From contig NZ_JAAGOW010000001.1 in the NCBI RefSeq assembly GCF_010499245.1, forward strand, positions 868,001 to 932,000: a stretch of 64,000 bases of DNA, read 5' to 3'. The translations under genes were made by a program, and so were the position numbers. The stretch is from Variovorax sp. WS11. GTDB lineage: Bacteria; Pseudomonadota; Gammaproteobacteria; Burkholderiales; Burkholderiaceae_C. Below the pieces are notes generated by a model. The model was given only the letters and a program-made list of their open reading frames with translations, searched no databases and had not been told where the DNA came from. Below are positions 26,149 through 34,469 of this stretch, one piece after another; position 1 is the stretch's first letter, and each line of letters opens with the position of its first letter.

Positions 26149-26913
26149 TCAGGAGAGCTCGCCCAGCCGCGCCACGGTCTCGCGCCACTGCCCCAGGTGC
26201 GCGTGGTCGGTCAGGTCGATCTGCAAGGGCGTCAATGCAATGTGGCCGGCGGCCGTCGCATGGAAATCAGTGCCCTCACCGCTGTCCTTGGCGCCGCCCG
26301 CGCCGGCGATCCAGTACATGGTCTCGCCGCGCGGGCTGTCCTGCGTGATGACCTTCTCGGCGGCATGGCGGCGCCCCAGCCTGCAGACCTTGATGGGCTT
26401 GAGCTCCTCGAAGGGCAGGTTCGGCACGTTGACGTTGAGCAGGAAGGCCGGCCCTGCGAGCATGCGCTCACGCTCGATCTGCTCGACCAGCCGCCGCGCC
26501 GCGCGCGCCGCAGCGTCGACATGCGCCCAGCCCTTCTCGATCTGGGAGAAGGCGATCGCCGGAATGCCGAAAAGGTACGCCTCCATGGCGGCGCCGACGG
26601 TGCCCGAATAGATCGTGTCGTCGCCCATGTTGGCGCCGTTGTTGATGCCGGACACCACGAGGTCGGGCCGGTAGTCGAGCAGCCCCTTGAGCGCGATGTG
26701 CACGCAATCGGCTGGCGTGCCGGTCACATAGCGAAATCCGTTGTGTGCCTTGTGCACGTACAGCGGCGCCGCGAGCGTGAGCGCATTCGACTTGGCGCTG
26801 TTGTTGTGCTCGGGCGCCACCACTTCGACTTCCGCCATCTCCTTGAGCGCATCGTGCAGTGCAACGATGCCGGGAGCCTGGAAGCCATCGTCGTTCGAAA
26901 TCAGTATCTTCAT
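26149..26913 (-). CDS. surE: 5'/3'-nucleotidase SurE
   Basis: Divalent-metal nucleotidase/exopolyphosphatase. It is 254 aa, starting MKILISNDDGFQAPGI with the metal-binding DD pair; APEHNNSAKSNALT, VTGTPADCVHIAL, PDLVVSGINNGANMGDDTIYSGTVGAAMEA are all typical. The upstream in-frame Met (26955) lacks family similarity. It is first in the surE-pcm-nlpD-rpoS-rlmD group and diverges from the oxidoreductase at 27038. Confidence 0.97.
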   Translation of the reverse strand: MKILISNDDGFQAPGIVALHDALKEMAEVEVVAPEHNNSAKSNALTLAAPLYVHKAHNGFRYVTGTPADCVHIALKGLLDYRPDLVVSGINNGANMGDDTIYSGTVGAAMEAYLFGIPAIAFSQIEKGWAHVDAAARAARRLVEQIERERMLAGPAFLLNVNVPNLPFEELKPIKVCRLGRRHAAEKVITQDSPRGETMYWIAGAGGAKDSGEGTDFHATAAGHIALTPLQIDLTDHAHLGQWRETVARLGELS

Positions 26914-27037
26914 GGCGTTGGGTGTGCGCGCGATTGTAGGCGGCGGGCGCGTCACGACAGGGACATTGCCCGCCTGCGGTCCGGCCTATCATGACCCGGA
27001 TCCGTTGCCCCCCAGATTCACCCAAGGAGACCCGAGC

Positions 27038-28024
27038 ATGCACGCATGGCTCTGCGAAAACCCGACCGGCGTCGACGCGCTGACCTGGAAAGAACTACCG
27101 ACCCCCACGCCCGGCCCGGGCCAGGTGCTGATCGAGATCAAGGCGGCCAGCCTGAACTTTCCCGATCTGCTGATCGTGCAGAACAAGTACCAGATCAAGC
27201 CACCGCTGCCTTTCGTGCCGGGATCCGAATATGCCGGCGTGGTCTCGGCCGTCGGCGAAGGCGTCACCCACTTGCGCGTCGGCCAGAACGTCGCCTGCCT
27301 GTCGGGCACCGGTGGCTTCGGAACCCACACCCTGGCGCCCGCGGCGCTCTGCATGCCGCTGCCCGAGGGCTTCGGCCATGTCGACGCGGCAGCCTTCATC
27401 ATGATCTACGCGACCTCCTGGCATGCGCTGATGGACCGCGCACAACTCAAGGCCGGCGAAACCGTGCTGGTGCTGGGCGCGGCCGGCGGCGTCGGCACCG
27501 CCGCCATCCAAATCGCCAAAGCCGCAGGGGCCAAGGTGATTGCCGCAGCGTCGACAGACGAGAAATGCGAGTTGTGCAAATCCATCGGCGCGGACCTCAC
27601 GATCAACTACACCACGCAGGCGCTTCCCAATGGCTTTCGCGATGCCGTGAAGGCCGCGACGGACGGCAAAGGTCCGGACGTGATTTACGACCCCGTGGGC
27701 GGAGAATTCGCGGAACCCGCATTCCGCTCCATCGGCTGGCGGGGACGCTATCTGGTGGTGGGTTTCGCCTCAGGGCCGATTCCCTCGCTCCCGCTCAATT
27801 TGATGCTGCTCAAAGGCGCATCGCTGGTCGGCGTGTTCTGGGGCGACTTCGCCAAGCGCGAACCCAAGGCCAATGCTCAGATGATGGCCGAATTGGCGAA
27901 GTGGTACGGCCAGGGCAAGATCAAGCCGGTGATTGACCGCACCATGCCCATGGCAGAGCTCAAGGCCGCCTACGCGCACATGGGTTCGCGCGGCGTCAAG
28001 GGCAAGCTTGTCATGGTCAACTGA
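27038..28024 (+). CDS. NADPH:quinone oxidoreductase family protein (zinc-independent MDR)
   Basis: A 328-aa medium-chain reductase. The start MHAWLCENPTGVDALTW follows CAAGGAGA at good distance; a much longer upstream frame antisense to surE was rejected. It has a GroES-like fold (FVPGSEYAGVVSAVGEGV) and a Rossmann motif LVLGAAGGVGTAAIQIAKAAGAKV. There are no structural zinc cysteines, as in QOR-type enzymes. The C-terminal YAHMGSRGVKGKLVMVN is typical. Substrate is unknown; it is monocistronic with a strong terminator after it. Confidence 0.93.
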   Translation: MHAWLCENPTGVDALTWKELPTPTPGPGQVLIEIKAASLNFPDLLIVQNKYQIKPPLPFVPGSEYAGVVSAVGEGVTHLRVGQNVACLSGTGGFGTHTLAPAALCMPLPEGFGHVDAAAFIMIYATSWHALMDRAQLKAGETVLVLGAAGGVGTAAIQIAKAAGAKVIAAASTDEKCELCKSIGADLTINYTTQALPNGFRDAVKAATDGKGPDVIYDPVGGEFAEPAFRSIGWRGRYLVVGFASGPIPSLPLNLMLLKGASLVGVFWGDFAKREPKANAQMMAELAKWYGQGKIKPVIDRTMPMAELKAAYAHMGSRGVKGKLVMVN

Positions 28025-28038
28025 GGCTACCATTGCCT

Positions 28039-28075
28039 CCATTGAAAAAGCCCGCAACGCGGGCTTTTTCAATGG
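28039..28075. terminator. Bidirectional terminator between the oxidoreductase and the H-NS-like gene
   Basis: A perfect 17-bp stem (28039-28055 with 28059-28075) with a 3-base loop; A and T runs inside the stem allow function on both strands. Confidence 0.9.
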
Positions 28076-28088
28076 AGAGGACAAAGGC

Positions 28089-28427
28089 CTAGTGGATCTC
28101 GAAGTCCGTCAGCGATTTGCCGGCGGCAAGCGCTTCGGTGATCCAGCGCGGCTTGCGTCCACGTCCACCGGACCATGTTTCGCCGGTTGGGCTGCGGTAC
28201 TTTGCAGCGGACTTCACCGCCGCGACGGGAGCTCCCCGCCGGCCGCTGCGCGCTGCGAGCTTCAAATCGGCCGCCGTCAGGCCGTATTCGGCGATCTTCT
28301 TGCGCAACTCTTCGACCACGCCCGCGCGCTCTTGATTGCGCAGCTCCTCGGCTTGCTTGCGCAATTGCGCAATCTGCTCGTCGTGCTTCTTGATCTGGGA
28401 ATTGATGTCGGCAAGTGTTGAGGCCAT
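28089..28427 (-). CDS. H-NS family nucleoid-associated protein
   Basis: A 112-aa DNA-binding protein. The N-terminal half is a coiled coil (INSQIKKHDEQIAQLRKQAEELRNQE) for oligomerisation; the C-terminal half has the H-NS core YRSPTGETWSGGRGRKPRWITEAL, close to the consensus TWSGRGRxPxW. This layout is that of the short BpH3/HvrA-type proteins of Burkholderiales. The ATG at 28427 has GGAGGAA at SD distance; longer upstream frame rejected. Its promoter region carries three AATTCGGA repeats, suggesting autoregulation. Confidence 0.94.
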   Translation of the reverse strand: MASTLADINSQIKKHDEQIAQLRKQAEELRNQERAGVVEELRKKIAEYGLTAADLKLAARSGRRGAPVAAVKSAAKYRSPTGETWSGGRGRKPRWITEALAAGKSLTDFEIH

Positions 28428-28440
28428 TGGTGAAAGTTCC

Positions 28441-28489
28441 TCCGAATTAGGAAGTCCGAATTCTAATTCAAGTCCGAATTGCCGCAAGC
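28441..28489 (-). promoter_or_regulatory. Promoter with three AATTCGGA repeats for the H-NS-like gene
   Basis: Reading the minus strand, AATTCGGA occurs at 28480-28473, 28462-28455 and 28448-28441. A candidate -10 TAGAAT (28465-28460) and -35 TTGCGG lie 16 bases apart; the repeats overlap spacer, -10 edge and ribosome-binding site respectively. Confidence 0.55.
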
Positions 28490-28505
28490 GCGGCCGGCCC
28501 AAAAA

Positions 28506-28535
28506 AAAAGCGCCGGTCGATTGACCGGCGCTTTT
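28506..28535. terminator. Terminator after tRNA-His
   Basis: AAAAGCGCCGGTC and GACCGGCGCTTTT arms with a 4-base loop (28506-28535); on the minus strand it is followed by a long T run (28505-28500). It separates tRNA-His from the H-NS-like gene. Confidence 0.9.
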
Positions 28536-28548
28536 CATCAAAGGATTT

Positions 28549-28625
28549 TGGGGTGGCTGATGGGACTCGAACCCACGACGACCAGAATCACAATCTGGGA
28601 CTCTACCAACTGAGCTACAGCCACC
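28549..28625 (-). tRNA. tRNA-His (GTG)
   Basis: A complete cloverleaf on the minus strand: acceptor GTGGCTG/CAGCCAC, D-loop AGCTCAGTTGGTAGAG, anticodon GTG at 28591-28589, T-loop GGTTCGAGTCC, discriminator C73 and an encoded CCA. The extra G at position -1 (28625) that marks tRNA-His is present opposite C73. Confidence 0.97.
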
Positions 28626-28655
28626 GCAGAGCCCGCAATTGTAGCCGGAAAAAAC

Positions 28656-30584
28656 CTAGCGTCCGACGACGATGCCCGCATCCACCGGCTTGGGCACCAG
28701 GATCTCGGCCTTGAACCGACTCTTCAACAGCTCGTAGTAGGCAGCGGCCTCCGCCGCGGCCGTGGTCATTGCGACCTGCTGGGTTTCCTGCTGTGCCGCC
28801 TCAGGCGCAGGCGGCGTGCGCGGCACGGCCTTGTTAACGCGAACGACGGCATAGCCTTGCACGCCCAGATCCACGCCCACCAGCGAGGGCAGCTTGGCCG
28901 GGTCGGCGCGCAGCGCACTCTCGATGATCGGCGTCGGCTGCGACTGCGCGTCGAGCCGGGAAACCGTCACCGCCGCGCCGAAGTTCGCGCCGGCCGCGTT
29001 CGATTGCCACGCCGCGAGCTTGGCCTCGCCTTCGGTCTTGGCCAGCGCTCCCGCGCGCTCGGCGACGAGCTGTGTGCGAACCTTGTCCTTGACCTCGTCG
29101 AAAGGCTGCGCGCGTGCCGGCGTGTGCTGTGTCACCCGTCCGGATGCGAGTTGGTTGGGGCCGATCTCGATCGCCTCCGTGTTGTGCTTGCGCTCGAGGG
29201 AATCGGCGGCAAACAGGGCGCTCAGGAAATTGCGGCTGGCCAAGACGCCCGTCGCGCCGGGCGCCGGCGTGCGCGCCACCTTGTCCGCAGTCCGGACCGT
29301 AAGCTTCAGCTTGTCGGCCGCGGGCTTCAGGCTGTCGGGCTGCTGGTAGACGGCATCGGTGAAGCTCTCCGCTGCCTTGGCGAACTCCTGCGTGGCCTGT
29401 TGGCTGCGGACCTCGTCCTCTATCTTCGCGCGCACCTGCTCGAAGGGCGCCACCACGCCCGGCTTGACGTCGTTGAGCTGGATGACGTGGTAGCCGAACT
29501 CGCTCTCGACCACGTCGCTGACCTCGCCCTTCTTGAGTGCGAACATCGCATCCTCGAAAGGCTTCACCATCGCGCCGCGCGTCACGAAGTCGAGGTCGCC
29601 GCCCTTCTCCGCCGAGCCCGGGTCCTGCGAATTCTTGCGCGCGAGCTCGGCAAAACTGCCCGGCGCCTTCTTGATCTCGGCCAGCAATTGCTGCGCCTTC
29701 TCGCGCGCCTTTTCACGCTCTGCGGCAGGCCCCCCCGAGGGGGCGGTGATCAGGATGTGGCTGGCACGCCGTTCCTCCTTCGTGCCGAAGCGCTCCTTGT
29801 TCTGTTCGTAGTAGGTCCGCAGGTCAGCCTCGTTGACGGCGATGTTCTTCTTGGCTGCCTCGAGATCCAGCACGAGGTATTCGATGCTCGCCTGTTCCGG
29901 CACCTGGAACTGCGCAACGTGCTGCTTGTAGTAAGCCTCCAGATCCGCATCGCTCACATTGACCTTCGCCGCGAACTCGCCGGGGGCGAAACGCGCGACC
30001 TGGATCTCGCGCCGGTCATAGAAGGCATTGAGCGTCGCGGCGGCCTGCGCCGGCGCCGCGAAGGCGGTGTCAGCGATGCCCTTCAGCACCTGCTGGCGCG
30101 TCATCTGCGCAGCGAGCGCGGCCTGGTGCTGCTCGGGTGTCATGCCCGTGGCGCGCAGGAAGAGCTCGCGGTCGAACTGGCGCTTGCCATCCTTGACGAC
30201 CACGAAGCTGGCCAGCCCCGGGTCGTTCTGGAAGATCTCCAGTTGCCGCTGCTCCGTCACCACGAAGTGGTCCTGCGCCGCGGCGGCCGCCAGTACGCGG
30301 TCGCGCACCATGCGCTCCAGCGTCGCGAAGCGTTCCGTATCGGTATCGAACATCGCCGCATCCACGTCCGGCCTTTGCTGGCGAATGCGATCGATGTCGT
30401 TGCGATGCTGCGCGTCCCAATCCGGACGGCGAATGCTCTCGCCCGCCACGCTGGCGACCTTCTCGCCCTTGTCGCCTGAACCGCTGTAACGATCCAGCAC
30501 GCCGACCACCACGAAAGACGGCACGATCAACAGGAACAAGACGACCATAAGGACTTTGTTGTGCTGTCGGATGAAATCGAACAT
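28656..30584 (-). CDS. ppiD: Periplasmic folding factor PpiD (SurA N-domain and parvulin)
   Basis: A 642-aa membrane-anchored chaperone, close to E. coli PpiD (623 aa). It has one N-terminal membrane helix (about 11-31, VLMVVLFLLIVPSFVVVGVL), a SurA-like N-domain, and a parvulin domain at about 265-365 (RRASHILITAPSGG, SQDPGSAEKGGDLDFVTRGAM, VSDVVESEFGYHVIQLNDV). PPIase activity in PpiD is usually weak; its role is chaperoning at the Sec translocon. It follows hupB and tRNA-Val on the same strand, echoing the hupB-ppiD order in E. coli. Confidence 0.95.
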   Translation of the reverse strand: MFDFIRQHNKVLMVVLFLLIVPSFVVVGVLDRYSGSGDKGEKVASVAGESIRRPDWDAQHRNDIDRIRQQRPDVDAAMFDTDTERFATLERMVRDRVLAAAAAQDHFVVTEQRQLEIFQNDPGLASFVVVKDGKRQFDRELFLRATGMTPEQHQAALAAQMTRQQVLKGIADTAFAAPAQAAATLNAFYDRREIQVARFAPGEFAAKVNVSDADLEAYYKQHVAQFQVPEQASIEYLVLDLEAAKKNIAVNEADLRTYYEQNKERFGTKEERRASHILITAPSGGPAAEREKAREKAQQLLAEIKKAPGSFAELARKNSQDPGSAEKGGDLDFVTRGAMVKPFEDAMFALKKGEVSDVVESEFGYHVIQLNDVKPGVVAPFEQVRAKIEDEVRSQQATQEFAKAAESFTDAVYQQPDSLKPAADKLKLTVRTADKVARTPAPGATGVLASRNFLSALFAADSLERKHNTEAIEIGPNQLASGRVTQHTPARAQPFDEVKDKVRTQLVAERAGALAKTEGEAKLAAWQSNAAGANFGAAVTVSRLDAQSQPTPIIESALRADPAKLPSLVGVDLGVQGYAVVRVNKAVPRTPPAPEAAQQETQQVAMTTAAAEAAAYYELLKSRFKAEILVPKPVDAGIVVGR

Positions 30585-30610
30585 GGATGGGTGTCTCTGT
30601 AGCGAAAAAC

Positions 30611-30638
30611 AAAAAAGGCGAACTGCTTGTTCGCCTTT
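30611..30638 (-). terminator. Terminator after tRNA-Val
   Basis: A 10-bp stem AAAGGCGAAC/GTTCGCCTTT with a 5-base loop; on the minus strand TTTGTTTTT follows. It lies between tRNA-Val and ppiD. Confidence 0.85.
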
Positions 30639-30646
30639 GCATCGGT

Positions 30647-30722
30647 TGGTGGGTGCTGAGGGGCTCGAACCCCCGACCTACGCCTTGTAAGGGCGCCGCT
30701 CTACCAGCTGAGCTAAGCACCC
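30647..30722 (-). tRNA. tRNA-Val (TAC)
   Basis: Complete 76-nt cloverleaf on the minus strand: acceptor GGGTGCT/AGCACCC, D-arm AGCTCAGCTGGTAGAGC, anticodon TAC at 30689-30687 in GCCCTTACAAGGC, T-arm GGGGGTTCGAGCCCC, discriminator A and an encoded CCA. Confidence 0.97.
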
Positions 30723-30738
30723 CACCTGAAACCGTTCA

Positions 30739-31011
30739 TCAGTTCAGCGCGTCTTTCAGCGCCTTGCCGGGACGGAACTTCGGGATCTTGGCGGCTTTGA
30801 TTTTAATCGCGTCGCCGGTGCGTGGATTGCGACCCGTGCGCGCAGCGCGTTTGCCCACAGCGAAAGTACCGAAACCGACGAGCGAGACCGAGCCGCCCTT
30901 TTTGAGCGTCGTACGAATGGCGCCGATCGTCGATTCCAGGGCGCGCGTGGCGGCGGCTTTGGAGATGTCGGCGTTTTTTGCGATGTGCTCAATCAGTTCG
31001 GTTTTGTTCAC
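30739..31011 (-). CDS. hupB: DNA-binding protein HU-beta
   Basis: Nucleoid protein of 90 aa. It starts [20 protein letters not shown], with [27 protein letters not shown] and [16 protein letters not shown], a textbook HU. It is transcribed towards tRNA-Val and ppiD from a strong sigma-70-type promoter about 140 bases upstream. Confidence 0.98.
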   Translation of the reverse strand: MNKTELIEHIAKNADISKAAATRALESTIGAIRTTLKKGGSVSLVGFGTFAVGKRAARTGRNPRTGDAIKIKAAKIPKFRPGKALKDALN

Positions 31012-31145
31012 AAGGACCCCTTGTAGGAAAAGATAGTTGATCGGGTAGCGTCAGAAGCGGTGCCGGCCCCGTGACGATGCCACGGGGTCCGATGAAGAAA
31101 AAAGGATGGCAGTTCTGACGCGCCGGCAGCGCACTGCCGAGAAGG

Positions 31146-31174
31146 ATTACAACCACTGGTCCACAGGGTGTCAA
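31146..31174 (-). promoter_or_regulatory. Sigma-70-type promoter of hupB
   Basis: On the minus strand TTGACA (31174-31169) and TGTAAT (31151-31146) are separated by 17 bases: a perfect -35 and a 5/6 -10. The leader to hupB is about 130 bases. Confidence 0.85.
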
Positions 31175-31254
31175 TATGACACTCACCCGTGCAATCCAGC
31201 GAGGACCGCGATTCTAGTGGGGTTTCGCGCCGGTCCTCTTTCCGGCCTTGGCGC

Positions 31255-32340
31255 TCAGAGCGCCTGCGCGATCGCGCGGCCCAGGTCGGCCGTATTCGCA
31301 TTGCCGCCGATGTCCGGCGTGCGCGGCGCCCCGCTCGCCGGTGCCAGGACCTTCTCGATCGCAGCCAGGATCGCATCGTGCGCGTTCTTGTGACCCAGGA
31401 ATTCGAGCATCATGGCCCCGCACCAGATCTGGCCGATCGGATTGGCGATGCCCTTGCCCGCGATGTCGGGCGCCGAACCGTGCACGGGCTCGAATAGCGA
31501 GGGCGTGGTGCGGTCCGGGTTCAGATTGGCGCTCGGCGCGATGCCGATGGTGCCGGTGCAGGCCGGGCCCAGGTCGGAGAGGATGTCGCCGAACAGGTTG
31601 CTGGCCACCACCACGTCGAAGAAGTCGGGACGCTGCACGAAGTGCGCCGTCAGGATGTCGATATGGAACTTGTCGAGCTTGACGCCCGGATAGCTCTTCG
31701 CCATCTCGGCCACGCGCTCGTCCCAGTACGGCATCGTGATCGAGATGCCGTTGGACTTGGTCGCGCTGGTCAGGTGCTTCTTCGGCCGCGACTGCGCCAG
31801 CTCGAAGGCGAACTTGAGGACACGGTCCACGCCCGTGCGCGACATCACCGTCTCCTGGATGACGATCTCGCGCGCCGTGCCTTCGTACATGCGCCCGCCG
31901 ATGCTCGAGTACTCGCCCTCTGTGTTCTCCCGCACGATGTACATGTCGATCTCGCCGGGCTGCCGCAGCGTGCCGTCGCGCCGCACCACCGGCGCGATGA
32001 TGCCGGGCATCAGGCGCGCCGGCCGCAAGTTGATGTACTGGTCGAACTCGCGGCGGAACAGCAGCAGCGAACCCCAGAGCGAGACATGGTCCGGAATCTT
32101 CTCGGGCCAGCCGACGGCGCCGAAGTAGATCGCGTCGTGGCCGCCGATCTGCTCCTTCCAGTCGTCCGGCAGCATCTTGCCGTGCTTCTCGCAGTAGTCC
32201 CAGCTGGAGAAATCGAAGTGGTCGAAATGCAGGTCGATGCCGAACTTGCGGGCCGCGGCATCGAGCACCTGCAGTCCCTCGGGCATGGTTTCCTTGCCGA
32301 TGCCGTCGCCGGCGATGACTGCGATGCGGTGCTTGCTCAT
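31255..32340 (-). CDS. Tartrate dehydrogenase/D-malate dehydrogenase family (TtuC/DmlA)
   Basis: A 361-aa NAD-dependent beta-decarboxylating dehydrogenase. It starts MSKHRIAVIAGDGIGKETMPEG; LRPARLMPGIIAPV, YIVRENTEGEYSSIGGRMYEG, TSATKSNGISITMPYWDE, NLFGDILSDLGP and FEPVHGSAPDIAGKGIANPIG match the family and are nearer TtuC/DmlA than LeuB. It overlaps the upstream hydrolase by 4 bases (ATGA), so the two are coupled. Substrate (tartrate, D-malate or another 2-hydroxy acid) cannot be settled from sequence. Confidence 0.93.
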   Translation of the reverse strand: MSKHRIAVIAGDGIGKETMPEGLQVLDAAARKFGIDLHFDHFDFSSWDYCEKHGKMLPDDWKEQIGGHDAIYFGAVGWPEKIPDHVSLWGSLLLFRREFDQYINLRPARLMPGIIAPVVRRDGTLRQPGEIDMYIVRENTEGEYSSIGGRMYEGTAREIVIQETVMSRTGVDRVLKFAFELAQSRPKKHLTSATKSNGISITMPYWDERVAEMAKSYPGVKLDKFHIDILTAHFVQRPDFFDVVVASNLFGDILSDLGPACTGTIGIAPSANLNPDRTTPSLFEPVHGSAPDIAGKGIANPIGQIWCGAMMLEFLGHKNAHDAILAAIEKVLAPASGAPRTPDIGGNANTADLGRAIAQAL

Positions 32341-33239
32341 GGTCTCTGTCCTTGGTCTGTGCGCTGGAGAAAGAAAGGCAGCGCCTCGGCCAGCAGCTCG
32401 CTCGGCGCCTCTTCGGGAATGTAGTGGCCGCAGGGCAGCGTGCCGCCCGACACCTCGAGGGCGCGCTCGCGCCACAGCGCGAGCACATCGAAGCAGCGGC
32501 CCACCACGCCATGCTCGCCCCACAGCACGCGCAGCGGCTGAACGAGCTTGCGGCCGGCGGCGATCTCCGCGCGATCGTGCTCGAGATCGATGCTCGCCGA
32601 TGCGCGGTAGTCCTCGCACACGGCCTGCGCCGTGCCTTCGATCGCGATGCAGCGTTCGTACTCGGCCAGGGCTTCGGGGGCGAAGGGTGCCAGCCCCGCG
32701 TGGCGGCCGCCCATGACGCTGCGCACATAGCGGACCGGGTCGACATCGATCAATGCCTCGGGCAAGGGGGGCGGCTGGATCAGGAAGAACCAGTGCCAGT
32801 AGGCGCGCGCGAAGGCTTGTGTGGTGTTCTCGTACATCGCGAGCGTGGGCGCGATGTCCAGCAGCATGAGGCGCTCGACCGCAGAGGGATGGTCCGCCGC
32901 CAGCCGGTGGGCCACGCGCGCGCCGCGGTCATGCGCGAGCACGCCGAAGCGGTCGAAGCCGTGGTGCTGCATGGCTGCCAGCGCATCGAGCGCCATCTCG
33001 CGTTTGCTGTAGCGCAGGTGCTGCGCATCGGCCGCCGGGCGCCCCGAATCGCCATAGCCGCGCAGATCGATCGCGATGACCGTGAAGTGCTCCGCCAGCG
33101 CCGGTGCCGTGCGATGCCAGATGGCATGCGTCTGCGGATGGCCGTGCAGCAGGAGCAAGGGCGCGCCACGCCCGCCGATCCGGCCATGCAGGCGGACGCC
33201 GTCACGCGACAAATCGAAGCTGGAGAAGGAGGTGAACAC
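32337..33239 (-). CDS. Haloacetate (fluoroacetate) dehalogenase-like alpha/beta hydrolase
   Basis: A 300-aa hydrolase from the GTG at 33239 (start less certain; no clear SD). Oxyanion motif LLLLHGHPQTH. The residues known for the fluoroacetate dehalogenase of Rhodopseudomonas palustris (Asp110, Arg111, Arg114, Asp134, His155, Trp156, Tyr219, His280) have counterparts here: Asp104, Arg105, Arg108, Asp128, His149, Trp150 with identical spacing, then Tyr211 and His272 both shifted by two. This goes well beyond general fold similarity. It is coupled to the dehydrogenase downstream and divergent from a LysR regulator. Activity on fluoroacetate or another 2-haloacid is an inference. Confidence 0.87.
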   Translation of the reverse strand: MFTSFSSFDLSRDGVRLHGRIGGRGAPLLLLHGHPQTHAIWHRTAPALAEHFTVIAIDLRGYGDSGRPAADAQHLRYSKREMALDALAAMQHHGFDRFGVLAHDRGARVAHRLAADHPSAVERLMLLDIAPTLAMYENTTQAFARAYWHWFFLIQPPPLPEALIDVDPVRYVRSVMGGRHAGLAPFAPEALAEYERCIAIEGTAQAVCEDYRASASIDLEHDRAEIAAGRKLVQPLRVLWGEHGVVGRCFDVLALWRERALEVSGGTLPCGHYIPEEAPSELLAEALPFFLQRTDQGQRP

Positions 33240-33280
33240 AGCGGAATTGTGCGTTGCGCCCCGCGCAGGAGCAAGCAACA

Positions 33281-34261
33281 ATGAGCCAATTGATACTTTC
33301 CATAATGGCAGCAATGGATCGCGCAGACCTCGAACTCGTCACGGCCATCCGCGACCGCGGCAGCCTCGCAGGGGCGGCCGCCGCGCTGGACGTCGTGCCC
33401 TCCGTCGTCACCAAGCGCCTGGGCGCGCTCGAGACGCGGCTCGGGCAGCGCCTGTTCGATCGCACCACGCGCCGGCTTAGCGCTACCGCCGAGGGCGAAA
33501 CGGTGTGCCTGCATGCCCAGTCCCTGCTGCAGGGCTTCGCGGCCCTGGAGAACGAGCTCGGCGAGCGGCAGAACGAACTGGCCGGCTCGATCCGGCTGGC
33601 CGCGACCTTCGGCTTCGGCAGGCGCTGGCTCGGCCCGGCGCTGGCGAGTTTCCAGGCTCGCCATCCGGCGCTGCAGATCCAGGTGCAGCTGACCGAACAG
33701 TTGCCCGAGCTCGGCGCGGAAGGCTACGACGGCGCCGTCTGGCTGTGGCCGGTGCAGCGCCGCCACGCGGGCAATTGGGTCACGCGCCGCATCGCACGCA
33801 ACCAGCGCGTGCTCGCGGCTGCCCCCGCCTACCTCGAGCGGCGAGGCCGCCCTGCCGACCTTGCCGCGCTGGCAACGCACGACTGCCTGGTGGCACGCGA
33901 GAACGGCGGCGAGGCGGGCGAGCGCGATGCCACGCTCTGGTCGCTGCGCAACGCCAGGGACGGCAGCATTGCGCGGGTGCGCGTGCGCGGCCCGCTCACC
34001 AGCAATTCGGGTGAGCTGGTGCGCGACTGGTGCCTTGCCGGCCACGGCATCATGCTGCGAAGCCTCTGGGATATCGCCCCACAGCTGGCCGCGGGCGAAC
34101 TCGTGCGGGTGCTGCCGCAACTGGCCATGCCTGACGCCGATATCCAGTGGATCGCTCCATGGCGCCCCAAGACGCCGCGCCGCGTGCGCCTCCTGATCGA
34201 CTTCCTCGTAGAGCAGTTTCGCAACGAACCGTGGAAGCCGACGGCTAGGCAACGCATATAA
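33281..34261 (+). CDS. LysR family transcriptional regulator
   Basis: A 326-aa regulator. The winged-helix domain is at the N-terminus (DLELVTAIRDRGSLAGAAAALDVVPSVVTKRLGALETRLGQRLFDRTTRRLSATAEG), followed by a LysR substrate domain (LAGSIRLAATFGFGRRWLGPALASF). The ATG at 33281 has AGGAG at SD distance. It is divergent from the hydrolase-dehydrogenase pair with about 40 bases between starts, so it probably controls that pair from the shared intergenic space. Ligand unknown. Confidence 0.93.
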   Translation: MSQLILSIMAAMDRADLELVTAIRDRGSLAGAAAALDVVPSVVTKRLGALETRLGQRLFDRTTRRLSATAEGETVCLHAQSLLQGFAALENELGERQNELAGSIRLAATFGFGRRWLGPALASFQARHPALQIQVQLTEQLPELGAEGYDGAVWLWPVQRRHAGNWVTRRIARNQRVLAAAPAYLERRGRPADLAALATHDCLVARENGGEAGERDATLWSLRNARDGSIARVRVRGPLTSNSGELVRDWCLAGHGIMLRSLWDIAPQLAAGELVRVLPQLAMPDADIQWIAPWRPKTPRRVRLLIDFLVEQFRNEPWKPTARQRI

Positions 34262-34367
34262 CGGTCCTATGGGATCGCGACGGGATCATTTCCGCTCTTG
34301 TGGACTCTTAACCACTCTGCCCCCAATGAAGGCACAAAGCCACAGTTTGTCGCTTTTTCTGGCAAGC

Positions 34368-34388
34368 AAATGTGATAAGTTCACATTT
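34368..34388. promoter_or_regulatory. CRP-like palindrome upstream of the pilin operon
   Basis: AAATGTGA and TCACATTT arms separated by 5 bases (34368-34388). The arms match the CRP/Vfr half-sites, but the canonical spacer is 6. It lies 82 bases before the pilE ATG; a further half-site GGTCACATT follows at about 34396. Confidence 0.5.
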
Positions 34389-34469
34389 AACATATGGTCA
34401 CATTCCGCAGCTGGGGCGAGGTCCCGGTCCGCTGAACGGCCCGGTTCGAGCAAGGCAGTTGGAGAGGCT

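Noticed and set aside
26741..27037. N-terminal extension of the quinone oxidoreductase
   Set aside because: Lies antisense to surE; a good SD and family-like start are at 27038.
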